Shown here: positions 24,369 through 32,658 of the stretch, one piece after another
How positions within the stretch are numbered: position 1 is the stretch's first letter
How the letters are laid out: every line of letters starts with the position of its first letter
Assembly (NCBI RefSeq): GCF_041287255.1
Contig: NZ_JBGGTX010000002.1
Span: 124,001 to 188,000 of the forward strand
Length of the DNA: 64,000 bases
DNA from: Tamlana flava
Lineage (GTDB): Bacteria; Bacteroidota; Bacteroidia; Flavobacteriales; Flavobacteriaceae
Reading direction: 5' to 3'
Position numbers and translations under genes: made by a program
The notes under the pieces: generated by a model
What the model was told of the DNA's origin: nothing
What the model saw: only the letters and a program-made list of their open reading frames with translations
Databases searched by the model: none

Positions 24369-25043
24369 ATGCACAAAAATCTCATCATTGAAGCTTTTAA
24401 AAAGGCTAAGAATGACCTAATAAAAGAGGGGCGAAATAAACCTTCTAAAGTGGTCATTTCTGAAAAACTATCAGATTATATTTCTGAGCATACCAAGACA
24501 CAGTTGGGAGAAAGACGATTTAGGGATTATTATGATAGAGCATTGGAAATATCTTCGGAAAAGGAAAAGGATATCACAATACAACAGCATGATATTGTAA
24601 CTGCATTATGTAACTATTTAGAATATGACAGCTATGAAGATTATAAATCGGAAAAACAGATAAGAAACTATAAAATACTCTATTATATTCTTGGAATTGT
24701 TTTAATAACGGTAATTTCAATTTTAATCTTTAACTTTAATTCTAATTGCTGGATGGAATGGAAAGATGATCACTATGAAATAGTTGATTTTGATTCGGAA
24801 AAGTTAAACAACGGTAAATTAAAACTTTGTAAGCAAGATCGCTTAGAAGATTTTAAAAGAATTCAGGTTAATTGTTCTACTTCTTTTTTTAAGATAAATG
24901 GAGATGTAAAAATATGGTATGGTAAGAATAGTGATAAAAAACTAGAATATTTTTCTTCTTATGGTTTACATCCTAAAACGGGTAAAACTTTGAAACCCAT
25001 AACAGAATATATGATAAGGAATCATATTTGCAATCCTGAATAG
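24369..25043 (+). CDS. Single-pass membrane protein of unknown family
   Basis: Starts at the ATG at 24369, 224 residues. The N-terminal 100 residues are cytosolic and basic, with helices (LIIEAFKKAKNDLIKEGRNKPSKVVISEKLSDYISEHTKTQLGERRFRDYYDRALE) that resemble a DNA-binding or adaptor domain, then DIVTALCNYLEYDSYEDYKS. One membrane helix follows at about 107-127 (YYILGIVLITVISILIFNF). The external 95 residues (WMEWKDDHYEIVDFD...IWYGKNSDKKLEYFSSYGLHPKTGKTLKPITEYMI) contain a GLHPKTGKTLKPIT motif that I have seen in other flavobacterial unknowns. A cytosolic DNA-binding-like part joined to an external sensor part suggests a one-component membrane regulator. It is encoded alone between the two-component locus and the integrated element. 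Confidence 0.55.
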   Translation: MHKNLIIEAFKKAKNDLIKEGRNKPSKVVISEKLSDYISEHTKTQLGERRFRDYYDRALEISSEKEKDITIQQHDIVTALCNYLEYDSYEDYKSEKQIRNYKILYYILGIVLITVISILIFNFNSNCWMEWKDDHYEIVDFDSEKLNNGKLKLCKQDRLEDFKRIQVNCSTSFFKINGDVKIWYGKNSDKKLEYFSSYGLHPKTGKTLKPITEYMIRNHICNPE

Positions 25044-25548
25044 TTTACCCTAATACAAAACATTATTAAAACTACCTTCCGTATTTAAGGGATCTGACTG
25101 CCTTTTAAGGCTTTATCAAAATTTATATCCAAGATTAAAGGTTATATGTTAAGAGATATTTCAAAATGAAAATAGTTTGGAAAGATATGGATATGATTCT
25201 AACGAATAATATAAATAACTCTTTATAAGTCTGACAAAAATTTTAATATCTATAAAGAGCATTGAGAAACGGACATTTTACATAATGTGCTTATAGTTTA
25301 AAGCTTGTTTGGAATGTTAATATTGTATTGATATTTCTCACAATTCTACTCAAAAAAGAAGTTAATAGAACACTGTTTAAAAAAGTCTTCGCTCCACCAT
25401 TGCTCCATAATTCCAAAAAATTAGTGTGCGTGCTTATACGATTGGAATAACACTTGCTGTTTCGGGGTGTGGGGTCTAATTTAAGCGTGACATATTGACG
25501 TTTTAGGACGTTTTAGGATTTTGTGATGGTTTACCCCACTGTCAAGTA
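25044..25548. other. Non-coding junction with tandem and inverted repeats
   Basis: No gene seen. Near its right end a 7-bp inverted repeat (GTGGGGT 25469-25475, ACCCCAC 25533-25539) encloses two tandem copies of GACGTTTTAG (25497-25506, 25507-25516). This lies just after the stop of the polymerase-like gene of the integrated element and is a candidate origin or recombination region. The left end of the element must be between about 25,100 and 25,470, but I could not find its direct repeat. Confidence 0.4.
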
Positions 25549-26877
25549 TTATCGCTCGTATTTGAAGGATAGGTCGCTTTTATTTAAAGCCTTAATATCA
25601 AAGGTGGGGATGACCCCTATTTGATCATTAAAAACACGTTTAATAATTTCCATGGCTTCATCTCGGTATTCAACTTTAACCAGGACGGAATCGTGAATTG
25701 TAAATGGAACAATACCGTTTACGACAAGCTCTTTGGCGATACAATCGATGAACAAATAGCTTTCAATTTGTTGCAAATAAATAGGTAGCAGTTTATGGTC
25801 TTTTAGCTTGAAAATCTTAACCGCATGAAATATGAAGGGATAAACACTGGCAAAAATTTTTTTATCCTTTTCAAAGGGTATTGTTTTCTTGTAATTTTGA
25901 TAAATTCCATTTTGAGAGAACAAGATCCTAAATATAATGTTCTTTGCTTCAGCCCTTGAAATATCTTCCGTATAACTTTTGGTAAAATCATCGTACAGAT
26001 TTCCTTTTAAAACAGCCTCATAGAAGGTTCTAAAATTCACCATTTCCGATTTTTCTTGATTTTGGTGAATTAAACGAATCTTTCGAATCGCTTTAATACC
26101 AAAGGTTTCGGTAATTTTACTTTCATCTAAATAACAACATAAGGTATCCCTATAGTTAATAATATTATCTATTAATACCCCTAATAAAAAAGGTTGCGAA
26201 TTTTTGAGGTCGATGCTAACGTAATCACCCTTGATAAATTGCCTTAACTCTGACTTTAAATTGGTCAGATTGGTGTCAAGCCGACCATTGGTCTTGTTTC
26301 TTTTAAAATATCTGAGCCTTTTATCCTGGATATGGTTTATGGAGGTTAAATATGATAGCTTTTTGGACGGTTCTGGAACCCCCTCGATCCATTTCTTTGC
26401 TCCTTCATAGTCAAACTCCATTTTCATTAATTCGTCCTTCATACTCTTTAAATGAGGCTCCAGCCTGTTGTAGTGGGCTTTTCTTTTACGAAGATTCTTT
26501 ATTATTCGCTTACCCAACCTGCTATTTGGCTTGATGGTGAATTCAACTAACCCATTTACGTACATGGGGTTTAACTTATACCCCTGTGACTTAACACCAT
26601 TTTGATAGGATTCATTGCTAATTATAAATTCACCTTTCTCCAATATTTTAATATAACTATCTATATTACTGACGGTTAACTCTCTTAAATATTTACGGTT
26701 TAGATTTATAAAATCTTCTTTCTTGTAAATATTCCCCATAAAGATCAAATGATGAACTATATAATAGAAATATTCCCGCTGAAAGCTAATTTTCGTTGGG
26801 TTTGCCTTTAAATATTTATCAAGTTCATCGACAAATAATTTAGGCACATACAGGACTATCGGCTGGCTGACCCTCAT
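25549..26877 (-). CDS. Family A polymerase-palm-like protein of integrated element
   Basis: With the ATG at 26877 the protein has 442 residues. Three spaced motifs resemble the palm and fingers of family A DNA polymerases and related single-subunit polymerases. Motif A is VSIDLKNSQPFLLG with Asp223 (compare the D-x-S-Q of PolA). A motif B-like helix is SRAEAKNIIFRILFSQNGIYQNY with Arg308, Lys312 and Phe316 (compare RxxxKxxxFGxxYG). Motif C is PFTIHDSVLVK with His395-Asp396 (compare VHDE). The order and spacing fit. The preceding TNGRLDTNLTNLKSELRQFI also fits. There is no exonuclease domain and the N-terminal 190 residues are different. I infer a replication polymerase or priming enzyme for the element, but it could be a catalytically altered relative. 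Confidence 0.6.
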   Translation of the reverse strand: MRVSQPIVLYVPKLFVDELDKYLKANPTKISFQREYFYYIVHHLIFMGNIYKKEDFINLNRKYLRELTVSNIDSYIKILEKGEFIISNESYQNGVKSQGYKLNPMYVNGLVEFTIKPNSRLGKRIIKNLRKRKAHYNRLEPHLKSMKDELMKMEFDYEGAKKWIEGVPEPSKKLSYLTSINHIQDKRLRYFKRNKTNGRLDTNLTNLKSELRQFIKGDYVSIDLKNSQPFLLGVLIDNIINYRDTLCCYLDESKITETFGIKAIRKIRLIHQNQEKSEMVNFRTFYEAVLKGNLYDDFTKSYTEDISRAEAKNIIFRILFSQNGIYQNYKKTIPFEKDKKIFASVYPFIFHAVKIFKLKDHKLLPIYLQQIESYLFIDCIAKELVVNGIVPFTIHDSVLVKVEYRDEAMEIIKRVFNDQIGVIPTFDIKALNKSDLSFKYER

Positions 26878-26982
26878 AACCAAAATTCACTTAAATAGTG
26901 AAAAACGGCTTGTAAATGGGCTATAAAATCGCTATCTTTCGGTTGTCTTTTATATGGGTTGTTATGGTGGTTTTTCATTATT

Positions 26983-27258
26983 TCAGCCCTTTATTTTTTC
27001 CGTTATATCGTTTTGTATCTCCATTGTACTGGTTAAGGATGGTGTTGTCCATGCCCATATGCCAAATGCTTTGCTGGTTGGGTAACTAACACATCCATAT
27101 CTCTTATTTATGGCCCTTATGAAAACTTCGTAGTATATACTTTCACCTGTATTGACTAAGTACAAGTACGCTGAGTTTGTCTTGCTTAATTGGGTGAAAT
27201 GGAAGCCTTTTACCCGCCCTTTACCAACGAAGTCGGTCTTTAATTTTTTAATCGCCAT
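26983..27258 (-). CDS. Small hypothetical protein of integrated element, 91 aa
   Basis: Family not recognised. The ATG at 27258 lies 5 bp after the stop of the HTH gene, so the two are translated together. The 91-residue basic protein (MAIKKLKTDFVGKGRVKGFHFTQLSKTNSAYLYLV) has beta-strand-like segments (AYLYLVNTGESIYYEVFIRAINKRYGCVSYPTSKAFGIWAWTT) and a helical C-terminus. It is probably a small nucleic-acid-binding or accessory replication protein of the element, but no motif proves this. The 100-bp gap to the polymerase-like gene contains no obvious element. Confidence 0.5.
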   Translation of the reverse strand: MAIKKLKTDFVGKGRVKGFHFTQLSKTNSAYLYLVNTGESIYYEVFIRAINKRYGCVSYPTSKAFGIWAWTTPSLTSTMEIQNDITEKIKG

Positions 27259-27263
27259 TGCCC

Positions 27264-27554
27264 TTAATTTTTAAGTTTTACAATGGCATCCTCAAGTTCC
27301 TGACGTTTGTAATACACACGTCCCCCAATTTGATAAGAGGTTAATATCCCTTTCTTAGTCCAGTTATGAACACTTGAAAGATCAATCTTAAGTAATTCAG
27401 CCACTTCATTACGTGTTAAATACTCGGTTGGCTCCTTGGGTTGGAAATTTAATTTGAGATCTTCTAATTGAGAACTTATTCCCTTAAGGATTGCCTCAGT
27501 GATTGAATTTTGGAATTGGCTAATTAATGAAATAATTAATTGAATTGATTGCAT
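27264..27554 (-). CDS. Helix-turn-helix excisionase-type DNA-binding protein
   Basis: The 96-residue protein (ATG at 27554) carries an HTH_17/excisionase-type winged helix in its C-terminal half: YLTRNEVAELLKIDLSSVHNWTKKGILTSYQIGGRVYYKRQELEDAIVKL. The pattern 'T+.EvAelL.is...+..W.k+Gil..y.+ggr+yy++.el..a' is diagnostic. The N-terminal 40 residues are an amphipathic helix, probably for dimerisation. Proteins of this kind direct excision of Bacteroidota integrative elements, or act as their regulators. It lies between the integrase region and the replication gene, as expected. Whether it is an excision factor or only a repressor cannot be seen. Confidence 0.85.
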   Translation of the reverse strand: MQSIQLIISLISQFQNSITEAILKGISSQLEDLKLNFQPKEPTEYLTRNEVAELLKIDLSSVHNWTKKGILTSYQIGGRVYYKRQELEDAIVKLKN

Positions 27555-27631
27555 AACCTATTGTTTTAAATGTTATGCAACAAAGGAAGATTAGGTTTTT
27601 TTTAGGTTTCCCTAATTCGATTTAATAGGGA

Positions 27632-28300
27632 CTAATTTGAGGGATTAAAGCCGATTGAAGCAAGCTTTGTTTTTACTTTTTGAATAGCTTTTTCGTTTCT
27701 CAAGGGGTTATTTTTTTGATCTACATTTATATTATTTATGGGATTAATGTAAGACTGGACAGTTGTTACTTTAATACCAGTAAAACCACTTATAGCGGCT
27801 GCCAGAGCATTCGTAGATGCTGAAAACGGTTCTTTTGATTTTAGGAAATCAAATATGCCCAATAGTTTCAACATTATTATTTTCTCTGTTCCCTTTGCAT
27901 CACTGAGATCTAGTAAGTCTTCTTCACTTTTTTGTTGAGCCAAATTGAATCTATTTAATCTGACATTAAAGTCTACTAGACGATTTTTTAAGTTTTTACG
28001 GATATTTGGAATTTCTTTAACAAATTGAGGATATTCCCTTTCCAATAGTTGTTCTATTATTTGTTCTCTTCTTTCAGGTGTTGCAGTTTTAAAAACTTTA
28101 TACCGCTTTTGTAAATTGCTTCTTAGCTCTTCCATAATTTGTTCGTCTGTTATATTTTCATAGAGCTTTATTTTTGCCTCAGTTTCTTTAATCCCTAGAT
28201 TTAAAAAATCAACCTCGTTTTTATCATTGTTTTCATTCAAGAATCTTTTTAATTCTCGGTCATAGCGTTCGTTTTCCTGATTATACAAATAATAGTACAT
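27632..28300 (-). CDS. Hypothetical helical protein of integrated element, 222 aa
   Basis: I choose the ATG at 28300 (MYYYLYNQENERYDREL); a TTG at 28330 would overlap the integrase gene. The product is highly charged and helical (RELKRFLNENNDKNEVDFLNLGIKETEAKIKLYENITDEQIMEEL). The C-terminal 80 residues contain a conserved-looking domain (KIIMLKLLGIFDFLKSKEPFSASTNALAAAISGFTGIKVTTVQSYINPI) in which LAAAISGFTGIKVTTVQSYI could be a helix-turn-helix. Similar proteins are common next to the excisionase in small Bacteroidota elements, without known function. It lies 4 bp after the integrase stop, so it is probably co-expressed and may act in integration control. Confidence 0.55.
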   Translation of the reverse strand: MYYYLYNQENERYDRELKRFLNENNDKNEVDFLNLGIKETEAKIKLYENITDEQIMEELRSNLQKRYKVFKTATPERREQIIEQLLEREYPQFVKEIPNIRKNLKNRLVDFNVRLNRFNLAQQKSEEDLLDLSDAKGTEKIIMLKLLGIFDFLKSKEPFSASTNALAAAISGFTGIKVTTVQSYINPINNINVDQKNNPLRNEKAIQKVKTKLASIGFNPSN

Positions 28301-28304
28301 AATT

Positions 28305-29615
28305 TTACTGGTTTGATACGTTTTTAACAATATTTAGTTGAGGTTCTCGCCTTTCTTTTAATTCTTGAGTTTGATAATACTCCAAAAACACATCCAGATG
28401 TTCATCATTGCTTTGGTTTATGTACTCTAAAAATGTACTCTCTTTTTTATGACCTGTAACACGCATAATAACAGGAGTAGGCAATTTTCTATAATGAATG
28501 CAAGCAAAAGTTCGTCTTCCGGAATGCGTCGATATATATTCGTGCTTTGGCCTAAGCTCTTTTTTATTTCTGTTTGTTTCCTTATCGATTTTTGTCCCCA
28601 TTACCATTTCATCAATTTTTGCAAGTTTGCAAATGGTTTTAATGTGTTCGTTAAGTTTCTGCGTTGAAATTTTATATGGCAAACCCTTTTCGTAAATCTC
28701 TTTTACTTTTGGCAATACGGGTATTGTAATATTCTTATTTCCTTTGCCTTGTTTGATAGAGATTATTAATCCTTCACCATATTTTTTAAAGTTTGGTTCT
28801 ATTATTCTGTTTGTCAAATCTGTTCCCCTTTGGCCAGTATAACAGCCAAGTATTAGCCATTTACGGGCATTGTTTAAGGCTTCACTACCTTTCAAATCGG
28901 CTTCCTCTATCTTTTTAATATCATTTTCATTTAGAAAAATTACATCCATGTCATCATCATATGGAGAAACCCTTTTAAATTTTATAGTATGGAAGTCTTT
29001 AGATATTTCTGTAAACTCAGATGCAACCCTGACAACTTTCTGTAAATCGGTTAATTTCTTTATTGCAGTTGTAGGACTGTACTTTTTAACGTCAAATAAC
29101 CACTTTTTAAAGGCATCAAATCCCATTTTGTTAAGATCTAAAATGTGTATAGTTTTCTTGTTTTGATATTCTTTGAAACTTTGAAAAAGACCCTTATATG
29201 ATTTCAATCTGTTTTTACTTAAACCATACCCGCCCTTTGCATTTTCCATTAAATGAGCATTATTGATAACATGTTCTATCCAATACAATACATTCGTTTG
29301 TATATGATTCTCCTTCACACGTCCAAAATGAACATCAATATTATACTTTAACCAATTAATATCGATTTCAACTCCATTTTTACTTGCAACATTGTATTTT
29401 TTCAAAATGTTGATTTTTAAATCAAGTAAATCAGTTGTTAAGTTTTTATTGGTGCTGGTGTTTTGTTTTGGAAGTCTAGTAGTATTACTCCAGTCTTTAG
29501 GGTTAATAAAAAATCCCGTCTTGGCTCTAGGTGTCAAACCTCGTTTAATTGAAAGTCTTAAATAAATAGGTACATTTTCAGCATTACTAAATAATTCAAA
29601 ACTAATGGTTGCCAT
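28305..29615 (-). CDS. Tyrosine recombinase (integrase) of mobile element
   Basis: Catalyses integration and excision of the element at 25.4-29.7 kb. With the ATG at 29615 it has 436 residues and follows the Bacteroidota element type: an Arm-DNA-binding-like N-terminus (ATISFELFSNAENVPIYLRLSIKRGLTPRAKTGFFINPKDW), a SAM-like core-binding domain, and a catalytic domain. The catalytic set is visible: ILGCYTGQRGTDL (Arg I), a Lys in IKQGKGNKNITIPV, HSGRR (His-x-x-Arg II), TGHKKESTFLEYI with the second His, and a C-terminal Tyr (Tyr in FLEYINQS or the later YYQTQ). It has no relation to the IntI integrases of integrons. Its stop is 4 bp from the next gene of the element. A TTG start at 29639 would add eight residues. 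Confidence 0.92.
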   Translation of the reverse strand: MATISFELFSNAENVPIYLRLSIKRGLTPRAKTGFFINPKDWSNTTRLPKQNTSTNKNLTTDLLDLKINILKKYNVASKNGVEIDINWLKYNIDVHFGRVKENHIQTNVLYWIEHVINNAHLMENAKGGYGLSKNRLKSYKGLFQSFKEYQNKKTIHILDLNKMGFDAFKKWLFDVKKYSPTTAIKKLTDLQKVVRVASEFTEISKDFHTIKFKRVSPYDDDMDVIFLNENDIKKIEEADLKGSEALNNARKWLILGCYTGQRGTDLTNRIIEPNFKKYGEGLIISIKQGKGNKNITIPVLPKVKEIYEKGLPYKISTQKLNEHIKTICKLAKIDEMVMGTKIDKETNRNKKELRPKHEYISTHSGRRTFACIHYRKLPTPVIMRVTGHKKESTFLEYINQSNDEHLDVFLEYYQTQELKERREPQLNIVKNVSNQ

Positions 29616-29958
29616 GATGTAGAATGTTTGAACACTCAAATATATCTATAAATAAAATTTTTGACAACATTTTGACAACCAAAATAAGTCTTGATTAAAT
29701 ATTATTCTATTTTATTCAATTACAACACAACCTTTATTGTCAGTGCATTGCGTTGATTTTATTGTGATTGTTCTGGTTTTAATAAGGCAATTTAGACATA
29801 ATAATTGAACAGTTTCGATTCCCACCTTGAGTACTACATATAAAGTCAATTAGTTGTAATTCAATTAGTTGGCTTTTTTGTTTATGGTCTTTTTAAATAT
29901 AGACTAAAAAATATAAAAATTAATAAAGGCCTATTATTTAATAGGCCCTATTAGAATA
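29616..29958. other. Right flank of integrated element, no gene
   Basis: AT-rich, non-coding. It includes a sequence that looks like a T-arm remnant (CAGTTTCGATTCCCACC near 29810-29827, then TTGAGTACTAC), a possible attachment-site trace, but I found no matching copy at the other end of the element. The inverted pair near 29,937 (AATAAAGGCCTATTATTTAATAGGCCC, broken here for length: GGCCTATTA, TTTAATAGGCC) precedes the gene at 29959-32208 and is probably the terminator for that minus-strand gene. Confidence 0.4.
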
Positions 29959-32208
29959 TTAATTTTTTAAAAACTTTTTAAAGAAATATCCATCATCAGA
30001 TTCAAATTTTAAAATATACAAACCCTGTGGAAGGTTTTGTACATTAATTTGATTATTCTTAATGATTCCATTCCTTTTATTTACACCAAACATATCGTAA
30101 ACAGAGTAAGATGTGTTAGTAAGGGATATTAGACCTTTTAGATAGATAATATCATCCACTCCATTTGGATACAAAATGAAATTATTTTTAATATGATCAG
30201 GTTTAATAAATTCTTCGGTTATTTTGCCATTATCGTGGGGTACAGAAATTTTTATTTGTCTCTCTGTATAGTTCCATGAATCATCAAAGACTCTAACATT
30301 AATGTAATATTCCCTTCCATTTCCATTACCAGATCGTTCAGCTCTTAATAATACATTATGCTCATCAATTATTTCCCAATCAGGAGATTTGTCACCGTCT
30401 CCAAGGCCATTTTCGGGCTCATTGCTCGTAATATAAAGTTCGGTTGTTGTTGAACCACAATTGTCAGTAACATTATATTCTATTGGTATTTGCTCCATTT
30501 TATGATTTGGTGGCCAAAGAGGTTCATAGAATTCGTTTAAATCTGAGATAACCGGTGGTTCTATATCGTAAACTATAACATTAAAATTACATGTGGCAAT
30601 ATCACCTGTTGAAGTGGTCAAGACAAACGTGTTTGATGTTGTACCTACAGGGAAAAATGAACCACTTGGTAGACCGGAAGTCTGTTCAATACTTATTTCA
30701 CCGCCACAATTTGCGGCAGGAACAACTTCTGGGTAATCCACATAAGCACCGCACATACCGGGAAAATTCTCTACATAAATGTCCCAAGGACATTGAATTT
30801 CAGGATCAGAACACGTAGTTGCCATAAAATTATATTCCCTCGATAATCTATTAAAAGTTACATTATAAGTTCCTTCAAGAACAGGAATATTAGGGCCACT
30901 TAAAAACGCTACACCAGTTGGAAATGTGCCGCCTCCCCAATTAGTGGTCCAATCTTGGTTTAGCCTGAATTTCACCTCTCCTGAACTAAAATAATAATCG
31001 TTCAAGGTATAATTTTTGCCGTCTTCGGTTTGCATATCAATGCCATTTGACCAACCATTTAATGATGATCCAATAATTTCAATATTTAAATAGTCAAAAT
31101 TATATTCACCTGTTTCAATATTAAATGTGATATTATATTTTCCTCCTGTAATGGGTATATTTGGCCCGTCACGTGTTGCAATACCAGACGGAAAGGTGTC
31201 ACCTCCCCAATTGATATCCCAACTATCATCCTGTCTAAATTTCGCCTCTCCTGAGTAAATTCTGAAATTGTATAAAGTATAAGTTATGCCATCGGTAGTT
31301 TGCATATCGATATCATCTGACCATCCATTGAGAGCTGAACCTAATATTCCAATGCTGGCAGGACAATTATCTAAACATGTAAAAGAATACTCTCCCGTTA
31401 ATCTGTTAAAAGTTATGTCATAATTGGTTTCAAAATGTATGGGGATATTAGGGCCATTTGGCCATCCTATACCAGATGGAAAAGTGTCGCCTCCCCAATT
31501 GATTTCCCAACTATTATCCTGTCTAAATTTTAATTCTCCCTCCTTTAGTGGGTAGTTATAAAGAACATAGTTGATGCCATCTGTGGTTTCCATATTTACA
31601 TCTTCATTCCATCCATTGACGGCTGAACCCAAAATACTTATAGAATGTTCTTTAACACCTAGATCTGTTAAAACAATATTGTCAAAATACGTGGTTGTAT
31701 TGTCAGTGCCCATTTCAAAGCTTAATTTGTGGAATGGAAATACAGCAAAAGCATCAAAATCTATACTTATAGTTTGCCATTCTGTGGTAGCATCATATAA
31801 ATATCGGTCGTATCCAATCAGAGTTGTCCAGTTTCCACCAAATTCTCCCAAATAAACACCAAAGGAACGATCTGCATCTGCTTTTACGTCAAATGAAAGT
31901 TCATAGGAATGCCCTTGGGTTAATTGGAAACCATATTGTTCTAACTGAACATTCCATGTCTGATCTCCAGGATTAATTATGTTAAAATTACATACACCAT
32001 CCACAACAGTAGGGTTAGCTTCTGAACCATTTCCATAGTAATTCACCCAAAACGTCCAGGTATTAATAGGTGGTGAAGCTCCTATATCGGGAATGATTTC
32101 GGTGGTAAAACTAAAATCACCATCGTATAAAATATTTTGTGATTGACTTACACTAAATGTGAAGCTCATAATCACTAAAATCAATAATTTAAAGTAATTT
32201 TTTTTCAT
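29959..32208 (-). CDS. Secreted CBM/SusE-F-like multidomain protein with T9SS domain
   Basis: A 749-residue exported protein (ATG at 32208, signal peptide to SQSQ at 24). Residues 25-185 form a carbohydrate-binding CBM4/9-like beta sandwich (NILYDGDFSF...YFDNIVLTDLG). Residues about 190-465 contain three copies of an 85-residue module with the pattern ILGSALNGWSDDIDMQTTDGITYTLYN...EAKFRQDDSWDINWGGDTFPSG...GPNIPI...YNITFN..TGEY, the type found in SusE/SusF starch-binding proteins. A HYR/Ig-like domain follows at about 470-660, then a C-terminal T9SS sorting domain (FILYPNGVDDIIYLKG...GLYILKFESDDGYFFKKFLKN). Probably a surface glycan-binding protein. It stands alone; no SusC/D-like gene is adjacent. 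Ligand not determined. Confidence 0.8.
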   Translation of the reverse strand: MKKNYFKLLILVIMSFTFSVSQSQNILYDGDFSFTTEIIPDIGASPPINTWTFWVNYYGNGSEANPTVVDGVCNFNIINPGDQTWNVQLEQYGFQLTQGHSYELSFDVKADADRSFGVYLGEFGGNWTTLIGYDRYLYDATTEWQTISIDFDAFAVFPFHKLSFEMGTDNTTTYFDNIVLTDLGVKEHSISILGSAVNGWNEDVNMETTDGINYVLYNYPLKEGELKFRQDNSWEINWGGDTFPSGIGWPNGPNIPIHFETNYDITFNRLTGEYSFTCLDNCPASIGILGSALNGWSDDIDMQTTDGITYTLYNFRIYSGEAKFRQDDSWDINWGGDTFPSGIATRDGPNIPITGGKYNITFNIETGEYNFDYLNIEIIGSSLNGWSNGIDMQTEDGKNYTLNDYYFSSGEVKFRLNQDWTTNWGGGTFPTGVAFLSGPNIPVLEGTYNVTFNRLSREYNFMATTCSDPEIQCPWDIYVENFPGMCGAYVDYPEVVPAANCGGEISIEQTSGLPSGSFFPVGTTSNTFVLTTSTGDIATCNFNVIVYDIEPPVISDLNEFYEPLWPPNHKMEQIPIEYNVTDNCGSTTTELYITSNEPENGLGDGDKSPDWEIIDEHNVLLRAERSGNGNGREYYINVRVFDDSWNYTERQIKISVPHDNGKITEEFIKPDHIKNNFILYPNGVDDIIYLKGLISLTNTSYSVYDMFGVNKRNGIIKNNQINVQNLPQGLYILKFESDDGYFFKKFLKN

Positions 32209-32322
32209 GACCCTTAGATTTAAAAAAATAAGTTAATTAATTTACTTATGTCTTAAGTGTCATACAATGAGATATATCAGTTTAGGTCAATTAACTGAAT
32301 AAAAAAACAATTAATGAAAAAT

Positions 32323-32658
32323 TCATATTTTCTGGTATATTCTTAACGTTCTGAGGCTTTTGCTTAAATCGTTTAACAAATCCTCTATGTGACTAGGAAC
32401 GTTTTCAAAACCACTGTTTAATATACCTTTGTTGGCATAAAAATCGCATTTCTTGAAACTTATTTTAATTGTTTTTTTACCTTCCTCAGGGTAATTTTAT
32501 TTTAATCGGGATAAACACATACTCTCTATCTTCAAAAACCAACCATGTAATGTAGTTCAATCCCAAGCTATAGTCTTTACCTGTTCCTAGGCACATGGTG
32601 TCATTCGTAAACTCCTCAAACCAAAGTTTTTCTTTTTTCCTCCTTTATCAGATTCATC
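32323..32658 (-). pseudogene. Decayed C-terminal part of a secreted-protein gene, copy A
   Basis: Three frames joined in order give one protein-like sequence: DESDKGGKKK, then KLWFEEFTNDTMCLGTGKDYSLGLNYITWLVFEDREYVFIP, then NYPEEGKKTIKISFKKCDFY ending HIEDLLNDLSKSLRTLRIYQKI and a stop at 32323. Frameshifts lie at about 32640 (A run) and 32500. The 5' end abuts the aminotransferase stop at 32659. A diverged copy of the same gene lies at 34305-34685 (motif DES-KGG...LEEFT-N----GTG shared). Function unknown. Confidence 0.45.

Noticed and set aside
25388..25420. TCTTCGCTCCACCATTGCTCC near the left end of the integrated element
   Set aside because: It looks loosely like the sequence at 29810, but the alignment needs several gaps and mismatches. 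I do not claim a direct repeat.
28305..29615. Integrase as the recombinase of the cassette-like array
   Set aside because: It is of the Bacteroidota element type with an N-terminal arm-binding domain, lies 18 kb away with its own element genes, and lacks an IntI-specific insertion. Linking it to the attC-like sites is not justified.
29810..29838. TTTCGATTCCCACC resembling a tRNA T-arm and possible attR
   Set aside because: The stem bases on either side do not pair and no acceptor, D or anticodon arm lies around it. No matching copy was found near 25,040-25,550, so I could not support a tRNA or a proven attachment site.
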